Shown here: one piece after another, positions 19,756-32,211 of the stretch
Numbering within the stretch: the first letter of the stretch is position 1
How the letters are laid out: every line of letters starts with the position of its first letter
Assembly (NCBI GenBank): GCA_020809705.1
Contig: CP085830.1
Coordinates: 1,736,001-1,800,000, forward strand
DNA from: Calonectria ilicicola
Taxonomy: Eukaryota > Ascomycota > Sordariomycetes > Hypocreales > Nectriaceae
Length of the DNA stretch: 64,000 nucleotides
Reading direction: 5' to 3'
Notes under the pieces: generated by a model
The model's input: the letters and a program-made list of their open reading frames with translations, nothing else
The model's database searches: none
What the model was told of the DNA's origin: nothing
Made by a program: the position numbers and the translations under genes

Positions 19756-22704
19756 TTAGTCTGGTGCTACACCATTCACCACATGTTGCTGGGCTCCGTA
19801 TCTCGAGTGGTGATATGAATTGGCCGACCTGCGATACGTCTCCTGCACTTTGCCCCAGAGCCCCCGGTGGCCCGCGTTGAGGCACTTGGCGAGCTCGGCC
19901 TCCCTCATGCTCTTGCACTTGCACTGGTAGGGCAGGCCGCTAAAGATTTCCCTCTGCCTCGCGTCCGGGAACATGATGCTCACGCGGACAAGCTTGGTCA
20001 TCTTGAAGTTGTCGCTGCTCACGTTGGGATTGTTGACGGCCAGGTTGGCCATGTTCCAGTCCATGTCCTGGTTGGGCAGGGCCGCCGACTCGTAGCGCCT
20101 CGCGTCGAGGGGAGTGTCGCCCCGGGCCTTCTCGATGGAGGCGATGGCGCAGGGCACGCCGCTCCGTCCGGACCTGCGGCAGTTGCAGCGGTCCGGGTTG
20201 ATGTTGGTCTCGTTGTCGATCTGGATCGTGACGAAGGAGGCCTTGCCGTTTTGGATGTTCTGGGTGAAGAACACGAGCATGGGCTTTGGCGGCCGGCGGT
20301 GCAGGTAGCCCGTGGTATGGGTGCCCCGCGAAATGGTGGTGCGGCCATCACTGCTTGAGGAGTTGCTCGTAGTGGACACGGCCGCTGTTGAGACAGCGCT
20401 TGAGATGCTCGGCGATCGATTATTTGAGCTAAGCCGTCCAAAGAAGCTATGTGTACTGCTTCGACGCGGTGATGGCGGAGGAGCACCACCGGGTCTCCAG
20501 TTGGAGGGCTGCGGCGGGTTCCCCATGTAGAAGCCTTGTGTCTCCGGCGGCGTAGTACCCAGAGGTCCTACAGATGTGCGTGGCGACCACGAAGGTGTAG
20601 TGAACATGGTCGGGCTCGCGGCCTGCCGCTGTGGGATCGGTGGCAGGCTGGGCCCTGGTGGACTGACCGAGAGGCGTGCGCTGGGTGACCTAAAGTAGCT
20701 GCCAGGGGTTTCACGACCCGACATGGACGACGACGGGACGGCACTGAAATCAAATGTCGACATGGACCCGGGTCGACTGACAGGCGAAATGGGAGGCGCA
20801 TCGTTTGAGGCGTCGCTCGAAGTGACCAGCGAGCCCTCAACCTCCTTGGGTACCCAGAGCTGGATGGTTGCCTTTTCATACAGGGGCTCATTTTGACCAC
20901 CAACGACAAAGGTGACATTTACGTTATATTCAGTATAGCCATCATAAGGCTTAAACCCAGTGAGGGCCTGTTGGAACTTGAGAATATTGGACTCCTTCAT
21001 AAACGACATTCTGGCGATCCGCTCATCACGTCGCAACACAAACTCCTGTGCCATCCCTGCGTTGCTTGGATGGGCGTACAAGGGGCTGAGGACTACTGAG
21101 GTAATGTCAAAGTCAATGATCTCAGCTATTTCGCCGATTAGCAACAGTTCACGCCGGGTGGTGTAAATGATAGGGACATACTCTGTCGCCGTGGTCGGCT
21201 TGACCCTGTCCGTTCTGTCCCTGAGATTATAATTCTGAATCTTCGATTGTCGGATCCTAGACGTCTGAGAAGCTTGATTGATTTCTCAACGTTCCCAATT
21301 TCACTATATAATGGTCTAGAGTGTGTCAGCCACTGATATTCTTACTTGGGAGGTGGGAGGAGGAACATACACTTCTAACAACTGCATCATCATCTCATCT
21401 CTGGTCATAACATCTATAAGAACTGGAGGCTCGCGTTCTGGCCAGATCGAAAACTCTTCGCCCCTGAGGAGCGAAATATTCACGTCTGGTTCAACCAACT
21501 CTTGTCGAAAGCGAGTGCATTCGGTTGACAGGTTCTGGACCCTGTTAGCAACGACACATACCAATAGTTATGTCAAAGGACTTCTTACCTCCTTCAGTTG
21601 GCTCACAAAGGAAGGCCAATGCGACTCTCGGGACTGGGTTTGAAGAAGCGGAGACGAATGGATCTTTTCAAAGAGCCAAGCACATTTTAACAAGTTAACA
21701 TATTGATTAATAGGTGGGATTCGTTCGTTGACGGTCAATCCACTTTTGAAGTTGCCGGTTGCCTTGCCGAAATTCAAGACGAAAGCATCGGACAAGTCTT
21801 CCAGATCAAAGTCAGCCTCAGACGTGTACTCGGATCGGTCTTTGAGAGCGGCGAATCGGAACTTGTCAGCAATGTGGATTGGAACTTGGAGGAAAAAGTA
21901 AGTCCGATGCGCCTGCTCGTCAAGTTCCAGTTGGAGATCAGGGATAATAACGCCCATGATGCGGCGGATATTTTGATCAACAACATGGAGCTCGCGACGC
22001 ATGAGCTGGATGTCATGTTCAACTCTGCTGAGGATATCACTAGGGGGGAAGGGTCAACCAAGGTATTAGTCGATATAGGGAAGGTCAAACGTACATCTCA
22101 AAGGGTTTCAACAGTTGAAGGACCTTGGAGTTGTGGAGTGCGATGCGTGCACGCAACTGGTCGGCCTTCGGCTGAACAAGAATGTTCCATTCAATATTGC
22201 GCAGCGGGTTGCTGCCCATATTGCACCGCTTGTTGGATATAATTAGATCGTGACACTCATTGAGTGTACCGCGGTAGTTGCCGATAATCTGGTGGAGCGA
22301 CGCATCGTCCCAACGTGGTCGGGCGTTGAAAGCCCCTCGGTTGTGAAGTCTGGTTGTGGCCTCGCTCACGACTTGGCTGAGCAGGTCCAGGTTTTTTCCG
22401 AGACCCCAGACATCATTGAAGAACTCTCTGTATTGGCTTGCTGAGACAACGTTAGCACTGCAAGAGGAAGAGTCGATGGATCAACTCTCAAAGCATAGAC
22501 GTTTCACGTCATACTTTGTGAGCCTAACAAATGTGCATTCCGCCTGGGGAGCCCCGTGGAGTCCCCAAGGAGGAAGGTGTGGGCAGATAGGACGCAGTAA
22601 GCAGACTTACTTGCATTGAGATCGTCACTCCAGCCGAGCTGATAGACCTGCCATGCCAACTTTCCAAAGCTGATGATATCTCCGGGCGTGGGAAAGCCCG
22701 ACAT
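19756..22704 (-). CDS. Large uncharacterised fungal protein with STAND-like N-terminus
   Basis: I rebuilt five exons (22611-22704, 22095-22440, 21589-22039, 21346-21534, 19756-21264) encoding 862 aa; each junction keeps frame, and the last introns use GTAAGA donors. The N-terminus (MSGFPTPGDIISFGKLAWQV, then a helical stretch with YREFFNDVWGLGKNL) resembles the N-terminal helical domain found on many fungal STAND/NACHT-type and related proteins. Residues about 150-300 are helical and probably coiled coil. A middle low-complexity Ser/Pro region (SPRRSSTHSFFGRLSSNN) follows. The C-terminal 180 residues form a compact domain with a Cys pair cluster (DRCNCRRSGRSGVPC, YQCKCKS) and basic end. No NB-ARC or NACHT P-loop is present. 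Function is unknown; an adaptor or scaffold is possible. The upstream TTG at 21144 is not a start, since the frame continues through the splice site at 21264. Confidence 0.75.
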
Positions 22705-24117
22705 TGAGAGCTATCAAGAGTTGTGGGTAGTGAGGCCTAAGTGCTACAGTATGGGTAGTTTGGCTGCTTCTTCTGCCTGGATGATCTGGATGGGGAATGT
22801 GGGAGTGGAGCGCAGAGTTGAGAGATTACAAGAAAAGGACGGATGGAGTGTGTGCGCGAGGAATGCCCATGCAGAGAGAGAGGGTGGCAATATTCATAAG
22901 GAACTCAACCCAGGCTACCGAGCAGATAATGGTCACACCAAGCACAGAGTCACTAGCCCACCTAATTGATAAGGTGCGTCAGTAGGACAGTGAGGGTGGG
23001 AAGTTGGCAAGACTTGGACCTGGGGCGTGAGATGAAATGAGGCGGACAGCTACTCTTTGAGGCGTCTGCGTGGTGTCAAGGGCTAGCGGGAACAAAGTGA
23101 GACCCGGGCTGAGACATGACCAAACGGAAAAGAGTCGGACCTGAATCCCCCCGCGGTGATGGAGCTAGCAGGAGTGATAGACAGGCGGAAAGGATTGGTT
23201 GTGTGCTACACTCGGTGGGCTAAACCGAACAGATCGAGGGTGGCTCCTAGCTGAGTTGGGAAAGCTGAGCGAGCTGTCGCGTGAACAATGGAGGGGTGGT
23301 GATTGGGGGAAATGGAAAAAGTAAAAAAAGAAGACGAAGAAGAAGAATAGTTAGTACTAGAAAATAATTGGAAAGAAAAAATAAAAAGACTCAATCTCGA
23401 AGGAAATGAGGGAATTCCAAGTGTTTGATTCGTGGCGCGGGGCCCTGCTTTAGTGAGGAGGGCTAGACAAAACGGTGCTTATCAACAAGCAGAAATGAGG
23501 CTGGCAGCGTGGATAACATGCTTATAGGATGCAGGAGAAAGCAGTTGATAATGCGCCGTCGTCATGGCGTTTTTGCACATGGCCGCGACCCGCTTCCCCG
23601 CGCTCGCAAGCTGTGTGTCGGTCGTTCAGCTGGGCAATGGCGCCTCTCTGTGTCGGGGCAGTGCTGAGGCAGGGGGGAATGCATGAGCACACCGGGACGA
23701 AGCTTGGCAACGCTAGAAGCGCCATAGCTGCCTTTCGCATGCCGTGTAATTGGAGGCTGTAGGTGAGGCAGACACCGCTATCAAGCCGGGCGTGTCTGCC
23801 TTGAGGAGGTCTGAGGGCCCGGTGCATGTACGAGAGGGAGTGTGTCACGCGAGACACGCCCAAACTCGTCGCGTCTGCCCGGATATCGATGCCGGGTGCG
23901 GAACATGGCGTTTTGCGGAATTGGCGTCTTGTCGCAGAGCTGAGAGCTGAGAAGCGATGCCGGCGATGCGCGTTACTTAACGCTCGCGTCCCCAGGCTGC
24001 TGCGTCCACGGCGGTGGCCCAGTCCTGGATCTGGATCAAACTGCATTCGCTCGCCCACTCTCCCGTCCTGCAAATCATCTCTTCCTGGCTTTGTCCCGCG
24101 GGGCGCCTTGCCAAACC
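22705..24117. other. Divergent promoter region
   Basis: The 1.4 kb between the uncharacterised gene (-) and the amino-acid permease (+). It holds an A/G-rich tract at about 23312-23390 (AAGACGAAGAAGAAGAA) and GC-rich sequence nearer the permease. The short frames here show no domain, and no gene is called. Confidence 0.5.
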
Positions 24118-26730
24118 ATGGACGACTTCCCTGCCGACGCGCACAACTTCCCGCCGGTTCGAGCCCGCCAGGACCGTGACAACGGCTCCCTCAGCGGTGA
24201 TGAGTTTTCGATACCAGAGTCCCCCCGGGGGTTCGTAACTCATGCGCCTGAGGAGCCATTTCGCTTGGGCTACTTTGATGTAATGTGTCTGGTCATGAAC
24301 CGCATGATTGGTAAGTTTGCTGTCATTGCCGTTGCTTGAGCGTCTTCGTGTTATTGTTGTTCTCGTTCTCTTCCATTGCGCATCCTCCCCGGGGCTTTCT
24401 AGCCCGCAATAGCCAACACAGCTATGAGAAGTGAAAAGAACAATCAACAAGAGAAATGCCAGCATCGATCAAAGTTGGGTCGAGGTTGAATTTATCGTTT
24501 GTTCGTGCTCATCGCACATCCACTCAAGTGGGGTTGGTTCATCTGGGGAATCCCAGATCGGCGTCGGCTTGGCCCGGGATCCGTCATTTTAATAGCATTT
24601 TCATTAGTCAAGACTGTCTCACTCACCCCCAGACTCTTGGCCTTGTAGGGCTGGGAGTGCTGCGGATTTGAGTTGATGCCATGTCAATGCAAATGCATCT
24701 CATGTTTCGATTTTTATCTTATAAAAGAAAAAAAAAAAAAAAAGGAAACTCACACGCTAACAACTCTCAGGCACTGGCATCTTCAATTCTCCCAAAAGTG
24801 TCATCCAAGGCACACACTCCACAGGAGGTGCTCTCCTCCTCTGGTTAGCTGGGTCCATATACTGCCTCGCTGGCATGCACGTCTACATAGAGTACGGCCT
24901 CAACGTCCCCAGGTACATCTATGAAGGCATTGAGCAGAGCGTCCCCCGCAGCGGAGGTGACCTCAACTACCTGCAGTATGTCTATCGCATGCCTGCATAC
25001 AGAGACGGCACAGTGCTTCTATGCACCTGCGTCTTCAGCGTCGTCTTTATTGTTTTTGGAAACATGGCGAGCAACGCCCTCAGCTTTGGTGTCCGCATCT
25101 TGCAAGCTGCTGGATATGAAGACCCCAGCAATGGAGCCGTCAGGGGCATCGCCCTGGCCGTTGCCTTTGCTACTTGTTTCATCCACGCCTTCTCTCGCCG
25201 CGGGGGCATTGTCCTCAACAACATCTTCGCCGTTATCAAAATCATGATTCTGCTCCTCATCATCGTCACCGCCATCATTGTTGGCGCTGGCGGCCTGAAG
25301 GACACACAAAATGTCATTGCCGAAAACACGGCACCCTCCAAATCCTTTGCCAATGTACCAAAGGGTACAGACGGTGCCAATGGCTTCGCCCAGGCCTTCT
25401 TAGCCATCATTTTCAGCTTCTCCGGTTTTGAACAACCCAACTATGTCATGGGCGAGATTAGCCACCCCAGGAGAAAATACCCCATTGCCACCATTACCAG
25501 CGTTGTTATTGTAGTTTTGCTGTACATGGCTGTCAACATCTCATACGTACGTGTTTCTGCATTCCACCTTCAAGTATCACGAGCTAATTTTTGCCTTAGA
25601 TGGTAGTTGTTCCCATGGACCGCGAATCGGTTTACGATTCCGACAAGGAGTTTGCCCAATACTTCTTTGAAAAGACCCTGGGTAACATTTCCTCTGGAAA
25701 TAGCGAGATTGGCACCCGCATCTTCAACGCATTCCTTGCCATTGCCAGTCTCGGCAACATCATTGTCATGACCTACACCGCGGCCCGCGTCAAGCAGGAA
25801 ATTGCCAAGGAGGGCATCATCCCCTTTGCCAAATTCTTCGCTCAGGACCGTGACATGTCAGTTGGCCGCCTGTTTAACTGGTTTCAGGAGAAGGGCTGGT
25901 TCAGTTCGCTTTGGCGCATTAGCTGGCTCTCGCCCAACGACCACCGGGAGAGAACCCCCGTCGGTGCCTTTGTGCTGCATCTAATCTCCTGCGTTATTCT
26001 TATCTTTGCCACATGGGGAATGGACCCCAGCGATGCCTACACTCTCCTCTCCAGGCTCACTGCGTACGCCATAAATGCCTTCTTTGGCGTGTTCCTGGCC
26101 GTTGGTATTCTCATCTTGCGCATCAAGGGACCTCCCCCGTCCGTTCAAGTCGATGACACTCCCGTGCAAGCTCAGCTTCCACAGACTTGGAGGGAGATGA
26201 CGGGAAGTCGCATCAAGCCGGCTCTGAGCGTTACCTGCGCCATCATCTATGCAGTCGGCGGGCTCTGGCCTATCATCACGAGCTGGATCAAGCCGACAGA
26301 CGCCATCAAGAATTTGCCATTCAAGTGGTGGGTTCTGCCCACCATCGCATGGTCCATCATCGGCAGCGGTGTCTTTTGGTTCCTCGGCTTCATCGCCGTC
26401 GCATATCACACATACAAGAAGCACTACAAAGTGTTCAATGTCGAAAAGCAGCCTCACTTCGAGCATGCCAGCTCCCAGGACTCTGAAGGAGGGTCTGGGG
26501 AGGGTCTTGTGCTCGTCCATGAGACTGTCTTCCTCAGCTGGGTTGGCGGGGAGATGAAACAGCGCAAGACATCACAAGAGGCCCAAAATGAAGTTGATGG
26601 GATGCCAAACCCCCTTGCTACAAATTCTTACGCAGGCACAGACTTTGACGCCTTTTACTCACAGCAGCAGCAAATGCAACAACAACCACCAGGTTTTAAT
26701 GCAGGATATGGTACAGGTTTTAGGTCCTAG
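24118..26730 (+). CDS. APC-superfamily amino-acid permease, LAT/methionine-permease type
   Basis: Three exons (24118-24310, 24771-25546, 25600-26730) encode 699 aa. The first ATG in the frame is at 24118 (AAACCATGGAC). The first membrane segment spans the junction: FDVMCLVMNRMIG then TGIFNSPKSVIQG, the GTGIF-type substrate loop of APC transporters. About 12 membrane segments follow; GFEQPNYVMGEISHPRRKYP is the conserved cytosolic loop after the helix-6 region. The loops resemble fungal Mup1-type and LAT-like permeases rather than the YAT family. The C-tail is long, acidic, then Gln/Met-rich (QQQQMQQQ), probably a regulatory tail. Substrate is inferred only as an amino acid. The first intron is 460 nt, unusually long here, and contains an A16 run at 24728-24743. 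Confidence 0.85.
24728..24743 (+). repeat. A16 homopolymer inside the long intron
   Basis: Sixteen adenines follow ATAAAAG in the 460-nt intron, about 27 nt before the acceptor. It may be length-variable and could affect splicing. Confidence 0.8.
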
Positions 26731-27606
26731 GAGTTTTATTGCATTTGGAGAGAAGGTCGGGGCGACGTTGTTTTTTTGATACCACATGATGAGCGCGCAA
26801 GCTAGTTGAAAGCTTTGTTTAAACAAGTTATATAGCTAATAATGATATTATTACTAAACGCGAGACTGTCCTTCAACTTGTAACTGACATGTCCTTTAGG
26901 TTGACGCCGCCATATCCTAACATTGCAACCTGAAGTGCGCCAACAGCTAGCAAAATGGCAGCCAAAGAGAAACAATAATATTCCATCAACTAAACACTTG
27001 TAGCTTCATCCATGGCGATATGAGGAAAAGGCAGAAGACACGAGGCAGACTAGCCCTGTTCTCCTATCTATTCCTTTCCCCGCTCCAAGTGGCGAGCCTT
27101 CAATACCAGACTAAACATAAAAAGACCATATCCGTTACCGCGCGCTCCATAATCGTCATAAGGAAAAGAGACCAAGGCCCCATTTTGCATTCGCCTCGAT
27201 CAACCTACATAGCAGCCCCTTTGCTCCGATCCAGAGAAAGAAAAACACCTCGCCCCCTCTAGAACAGATAAAACTATGTAACACGAAGAGGGGTGAGTGA
27301 AAAAGAAGAGAGTAATAAATAAATCATAGGAAGAAAAGAAACAGTAGAGAGTAGCAAGAGTGACGCCACGCTTATCTCCAACTCGCCTTTTTGCGTTCCC
27401 CATAACCGATATCCGTATTCTACTTAGATACAATCCCGTCCATCCTTCCCACCTAACAGATCGTACTCGAGTTTGTTCGTGTGCGTGTTGGTTTTATTTG
27501 GCAGACAATCGCTGTGTCGCCCAAGTGTAAACTAGCCAAAGAATTATTCCCTTTTTGCTTTCCGTATAAATTCTCCGCATTAAAAGTTGATATTGTATGA
27601 TATAGT
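26731..27606. other. Convergent intergenic region
   Basis: The 3' flanks of the permease and CET1. AT-rich, with purine-rich stretches (GAAAAAGAAGAGAGTAATAAATAAATC near 27297). No gene is supported. Confidence 0.5.
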
Positions 27607-30268
27607 TTAGGCTCCAGGAAGGTCTCTTGCCTTGCGGGCCATTATACGCACGTTGTCGACAAATCCTTCAATGAGCTCTTGGTACCGATGAGGTGCACCA
27701 CTGATCGCCTTACGACCCTGGTCAATGGTGATGCCAGGTGCCAACTCAATTTCCAGTTCATGCTCCTTATCTGTTTTTTGCATGCCCTGTGAAGCGTTAG
27801 CGTCAAATGGAAGTTGATCGTAGGAATCGAATGCAAAACATACCCTTGGGTCATTTGATGTATGGGTGACTTGTGTCAGATCAACCTGGTAATGGCCATG
27901 CGAGTAACTGAGCCGGTCTTTGTTACGATCTGGTTGCCGATCTGAATGGCCGCCAGAGGCCTTTTCCAGTTCTTCCACAGAGCCATCCCAATTCATTTCC
28001 AGGTTAATGCTGATGCGACAATCCATAGGGCACATGGGCATGTGCAGGTTTATATCAGCCACACGTGCCTTGATAATCTTGTTGAGAATATCATGAGACC
28101 TTTGGTCGTAGGTCACTCGTACACGGACGTTTCTATTTCGTGAACCAAGGCGAGAACGCATGCAGCCGGGGATTCGATCCTGGAGATCCTGTGGGAGCTC
28201 AAAGAAGCGGTCAACTTCGCGTCGGTGTGTATAGTGGACTGGGACGCGGGTGGTTCCAGGATTCGCTCGGGGGTCTGTTGCTACGACTGTCTGGTTTAGG
28301 AAATTGTTGAAATGTTTGTGTTGAGTCTAAGACGGTTAGCAGCTGATATCGAGGATGAGCAAGATGGAATCATACTTCAGTCATGCTGCTGCGGAATGCG
28401 ATGCGCCCACCATCCTTGATGATGCACTCAGAATCAACAAATCTCTCCACTCGGCGATTGGTGTCCTTGTCAATTAGTGTACCCAGCTTGGCCTCGATCT
28501 CAAACTGGATTCCTCGGCTACTAATCTCTTGCATGTCTGGATTGTTGATGACATGAATGAATAGAAAGTCGGCAATTGACTTTGTCACTTCCTCATATGG
28601 CTTCACGCCTGTGATGCTCACCTCCCATGGGCCGAGAATGTCTCTGGCGGTAGGCTCAGCTGGGGGCGCCTGGCTGTGGCTGGGTTGATGGGATCTCGCC
28701 GCTTCTGGTGACCCATGTCGGCTACCATCCGCCATTCCATTGATATGCGAGTGAACCCTCTTTTGGAGTACGTAGTTAGCGTTGGTTGGCAACTTGGTCA
28801 TCGACTTTGCACTCTGAGCCCAGACGGGCGCTTCTGGGCGACGAATTCGTTTCTTGCGTGCCATGACTGGGGAGCTAGAGGATTGCGAACCGTGGGAAGG
28901 ACGAGCAACGTGGCCACCGTTTGTTTCGCCAGGAGGCCGGCGGGTTTCTCGGTGTTCAAGTTCCCTGGGGCTCAAATCTCGATCATCCAGTTTTCGCTTA
29001 GCCGGGGTGGCTGCTCGGTCAGAGTCAATCATCATGGTCCGCAGAGTGGGTCCGGGTCTGGAATCTGCTTCGCCAACCGGAGTTGGAAGCTCTAGAGGGT
29101 TGCTCTGGAGAGACGAGACGCGAGTCTTGGGGCTGACAGAAGTACTGGGGCCTCGTTCACTGCGGGATTGGGGTCGGTGAAGGATATCAGGGACCGGCGA
29201 GTCGTAACTGCTAGAAACGCGTTTAGGAGGTGGAGGTGGTTGTGGTGAGCTCTGTGCTTGTGCTTGTGCTTGTGCTTGCGCGACTGCGGCACTGGAAGTC
29301 GACGAGAGTCTTTGCTGGTAAGGGCTTTGAGGTTGTGCGTAGCTCCCGGCGGCTGAAGGTTGTCTTGAGCCAGCAGACAATGGCAGACCAACGGGCGTGG
29401 GTGGCTGAGAAGGTTGGCGATTGTACTCGCCTGGCGGAGGACGCGCCGCGGCCACGGGGCTACCCTGAGGATAGGGCGGCCCGAACTGATGCTGGCTGTG
29501 TGCCGAGGTGGGTGTGGGCGTGGATTGTGTTGACTGAGAGCGCTGGTGGATGTATGAATGGGAGCCGCCAGCAGAACCCACAGGCGGTGTCTGTGGGACG
29601 GGGTGTTGCCCTTGTTGAATATATGGACCCGAAGCGTGTCCCGGGCCAGGGCCTGGAGCGTTCTGGGAGATGCTCTCGCGTCGTTGGGGCTGATACTGCG
29701 CGGGAGGGTACTGGTGGCGTTGTACGGGGCTGTTTACTTCGGGGGCAGGATGTGAAGGGGGGAAGGGATAACCAGCAGGACCCGGGCCGGCGGAGGGAGT
29801 CGTGGCAGGTCGGTAGGGAGAAGGAACTGGGGCGGGGCCGCTGGGAGACCGCACGTCGTGGAACGAACCGGAAGGTTGAAGCGGAGGCGGCGCGGGACGC
29901 CCGGTATATGGTCCCGGAGCTTGGTAGGGAGACTGTGGTGGGTATGCGTTGGAAGGAGGAGGTTGGTGTTGGTGTTGCGGAGGAGCGTGCGGCGGTGGGT
30001 GCTGGTGCTGCGGAGTGTGCTGTGGTGGGTGCTGATGATGAGGGTGGTGGGTATAATCTTGGGAATGCTTTCCTGGTGAGGGCTGCGGCGGTTGGCGGCC
30101 GTAATCGCGATATCCGTATTGAGCAGGGCTCTGGGAAGGGCGCGGTTGTTGTTGAGGATGGTGGTGAGGTTGCTCGTGAGGTCGCGGCGGCGGCGGTTGC
30201 TGCTTGGGTGTCGGAGGCGCCTTGGCCGGGGCGTTATCAGACGTGTTCAGGACAGACCTCAGATCCAT
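27607..30268 (-). CDS. CET1: mRNA-capping enzyme RNA 5'-triphosphatase (Cet1/Pct1 type)
   Basis: Three exons (28376-30268, 27844-28326, 27607-27786) encode 851 aa. The C-terminal third is the tunnel-fold RNA triphosphatase domain: GIQFEIEAKLGTL (first metal-binding Glu pair), RVRVTYDQRSHDILNKI, CRISINLEMNWDGSVEELEKA and EHELEIELAPG (second Glu pair). It removes the gamma phosphate of nascent pre-mRNA in the nucleus. Just before it lies PVWAQSAKS, matching the WAQ-type peptide by which yeast Cet1 binds the guanylyltransferase. The N-terminal half is low complexity, very rich in Pro, Gln and His, with an (Ala-Gln) repeat. The start is ATG at 30268 (MDLRSVLN). Long antisense frames over this exon result from composition. 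Length far exceeds yeast Cet1 (549 aa) because of the disordered N-terminus. Confidence 0.92.
29254..29280 (-). repeat. (Ala-Gln) hexanucleotide repeat in CET1
   Basis: Tandem CTTGTG units on the plus strand encode an Ala-Gln repeat (AQAQAQAQAQ) on the minus strand in the disordered N-terminal half. A candidate length-variable coding microsatellite. Confidence 0.8.
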
Positions 30269-30863
30269 CTTGGTGGCAGTAGATTTCGGTTGTTATCGTG
30301 TGTCATGGATAGTAGTGATGTCGGGCGTGGGATCAAATGTGAGCTCTGCCGTGGACTGGACGGCAACGTGTATCGACGCAGCGCCAGGCAAGACAAGGTT
30401 GGGTCAATGTCAGGGGCAATGGCCCGTCTCGCATCAGGTCGCCGACGCGACGCGGGCGCAATGAAATCTGATAAGAGTTGCAAGAGGGATTAGTTGAGTC
30501 GAGTCGAGCCAGCAACGTCGTCGTCGGCGTCGCGCAAAGGGGATGACGATGTGTCGCAAGCGGACATGGATGAGTCTAGGCACATTACGCCGCCATGGCG
30601 AGGCTGCGATATCGATGTCGATTGACGGCTAGTGAGTGAGAAACGGTCGGAGCGCAATGGGGACTGATAGAGCAGATGGCTGCACGCGCTTGCCACTCGT
30701 CGTTAGATGGCCATGCCCTGGCTGGGGTACTCTCCAGCTGTTAATGGTGTTGTGTCTTTGTCGTTGCAAAGAAACAAAGAACGAGGCGAGGCGGAGCCAG
30801 TAGCCAGGTGCAGGGATGTGCGTCGCAATCGATGGATAGACAATGGGGGGTTATATTCTGGCC

Positions 30864-30881
30864 TTTTTTTTTTTTTTTTTT
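30864..30881 (+). repeat. T18 homopolymer
   Basis: Eighteen thymines about 600 bp upstream of the CET1 start; poly(dA:dT) tracts of this length often exclude nucleosomes. Confidence 0.85.
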
Positions 30882-31290
30882 GGCTTTGCGCTGAACCTCA
30901 ATGGTACCTCAGCTTTGTACTGTGATCCCATGTCCATTAAAGTACCCATCGTGGTAGCCCGGCCCAACTCGGAGCAGTTAGGCATCGCATCCTACGCCGT
31001 TCCCAGGGGCGCATCGCACAGAGACGCTAATACTCCTAGCACTGCAAAGCACTGGGGAGGTGCGTCCACCCGGGCGCATTAGGGCCCTCAGGGGAACGCG
31101 CTGCCCTGAAGAATCGCCGATTTAGAGGTCTTTTTAGTGGACGATGAGGCTCTCAAGTCTTCAGCCTTGCCAGTCCATCGTATAAAATCAATGCTCAATT
31201 CAAACTCTCTTGATCCATGTCCTCTTTTCGACGTCATAGCTTGAGGGTGCGATTTCGCATGTATTTAGCCAATTTTTCGCAATGTGTGCG

Positions 31291-31320
31291 TGTGCAAATG
31301 TGCAAATGTGCAAATGTGCG
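31291..31320 (+). repeat. TGTGCAAA tandem repeat
   Basis: Three full tandem copies of the 8-mer TGTGCAAA followed by a partial fourth (TGTGCG). No function is evident. Confidence 0.8.
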
Positions 31321-32195
31321 CATACCTGTGCGCTTTAGTCCAATGTATGTATGTATGTCTCTCGCGTTGCACCGCACAGAGTCCTACCATCCCGTCTTCT
31401 CCAACCCGTAACCCCATCCACATCCATCTCTAGCATGGCTGTACGTGCCACGTACGACAACAACACTTGCTCTGTTCCAGCAGGCGAGGTCCACTGCTAA
31501 GATGAGCTACAGTAGCTTCCCGTCCCGCCCGTTGTGCTGGAGCCGTCTACTCGCCACTCGATATTTGGCTTGCTCTGGGCGCCCGCAGCTAGGTCTAGGA
31601 GCAGCATGACGTCTATTGGAACCAATTACCATTACATTGCCATCAATTCTCTGGTTCGTATTCAAACACACACCGATTCCTTCTCTGCCATATTTGCTTG
31701 GGATGGCCAGCTGAAGCTCTGGTGGCGTTACGATTGCGCTTTGTCCTCCCCAAGCTGCGATTGAGCCAGAAACAAGCTAAGCCCGGGTACCTTGGCCCTT
31801 AGGTAATAGTCGCAATGTCTGAGCGTGACATCAAGATACCAACAAGAACTTGTGCAAGGCTCAGCCCTGCGTTGCCAAGAACGGACTTGTTCATGAAATT
31901 CGATCTCATGCACCTTGAATTGAGCTCCCTAACCATTCACCAGAGGGATTGTGCACAACCGAATTAGGACTACCTCCCTTGAATTATGATCACATTGTGC
32001 ACTGTGGGGCCACGAATTGCTTTTGATGGGCCAGCTGGCTGATACATGTATTCATATAGATACATGACGCCCACTGGAAATTTTGCCATACAATACGAAG
32101 TTATCCTACAAAACTAAGGTAAGGAATCCGATAGACTTGTTTTATTATTATTATTTTCCGTTAAAATGGCTTTTTTTCTTGCGCACGTAGCATGC

Positions 32196-32211
32196 TTTTT
32201 TTTTTTTTTTT
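32196..32211 (+). repeat. T16 homopolymer
   Basis: Sixteen thymines about 570 bp upstream of RPN2, following a shorter T7 run. Confidence 0.85.

Noticed and set aside
29230..30282. 350-codon open frame on the plus strand
   Set aside because: It lies exactly antisense to the low-complexity first exon of CET1 and reflects codon composition; it has no domain and no start context.
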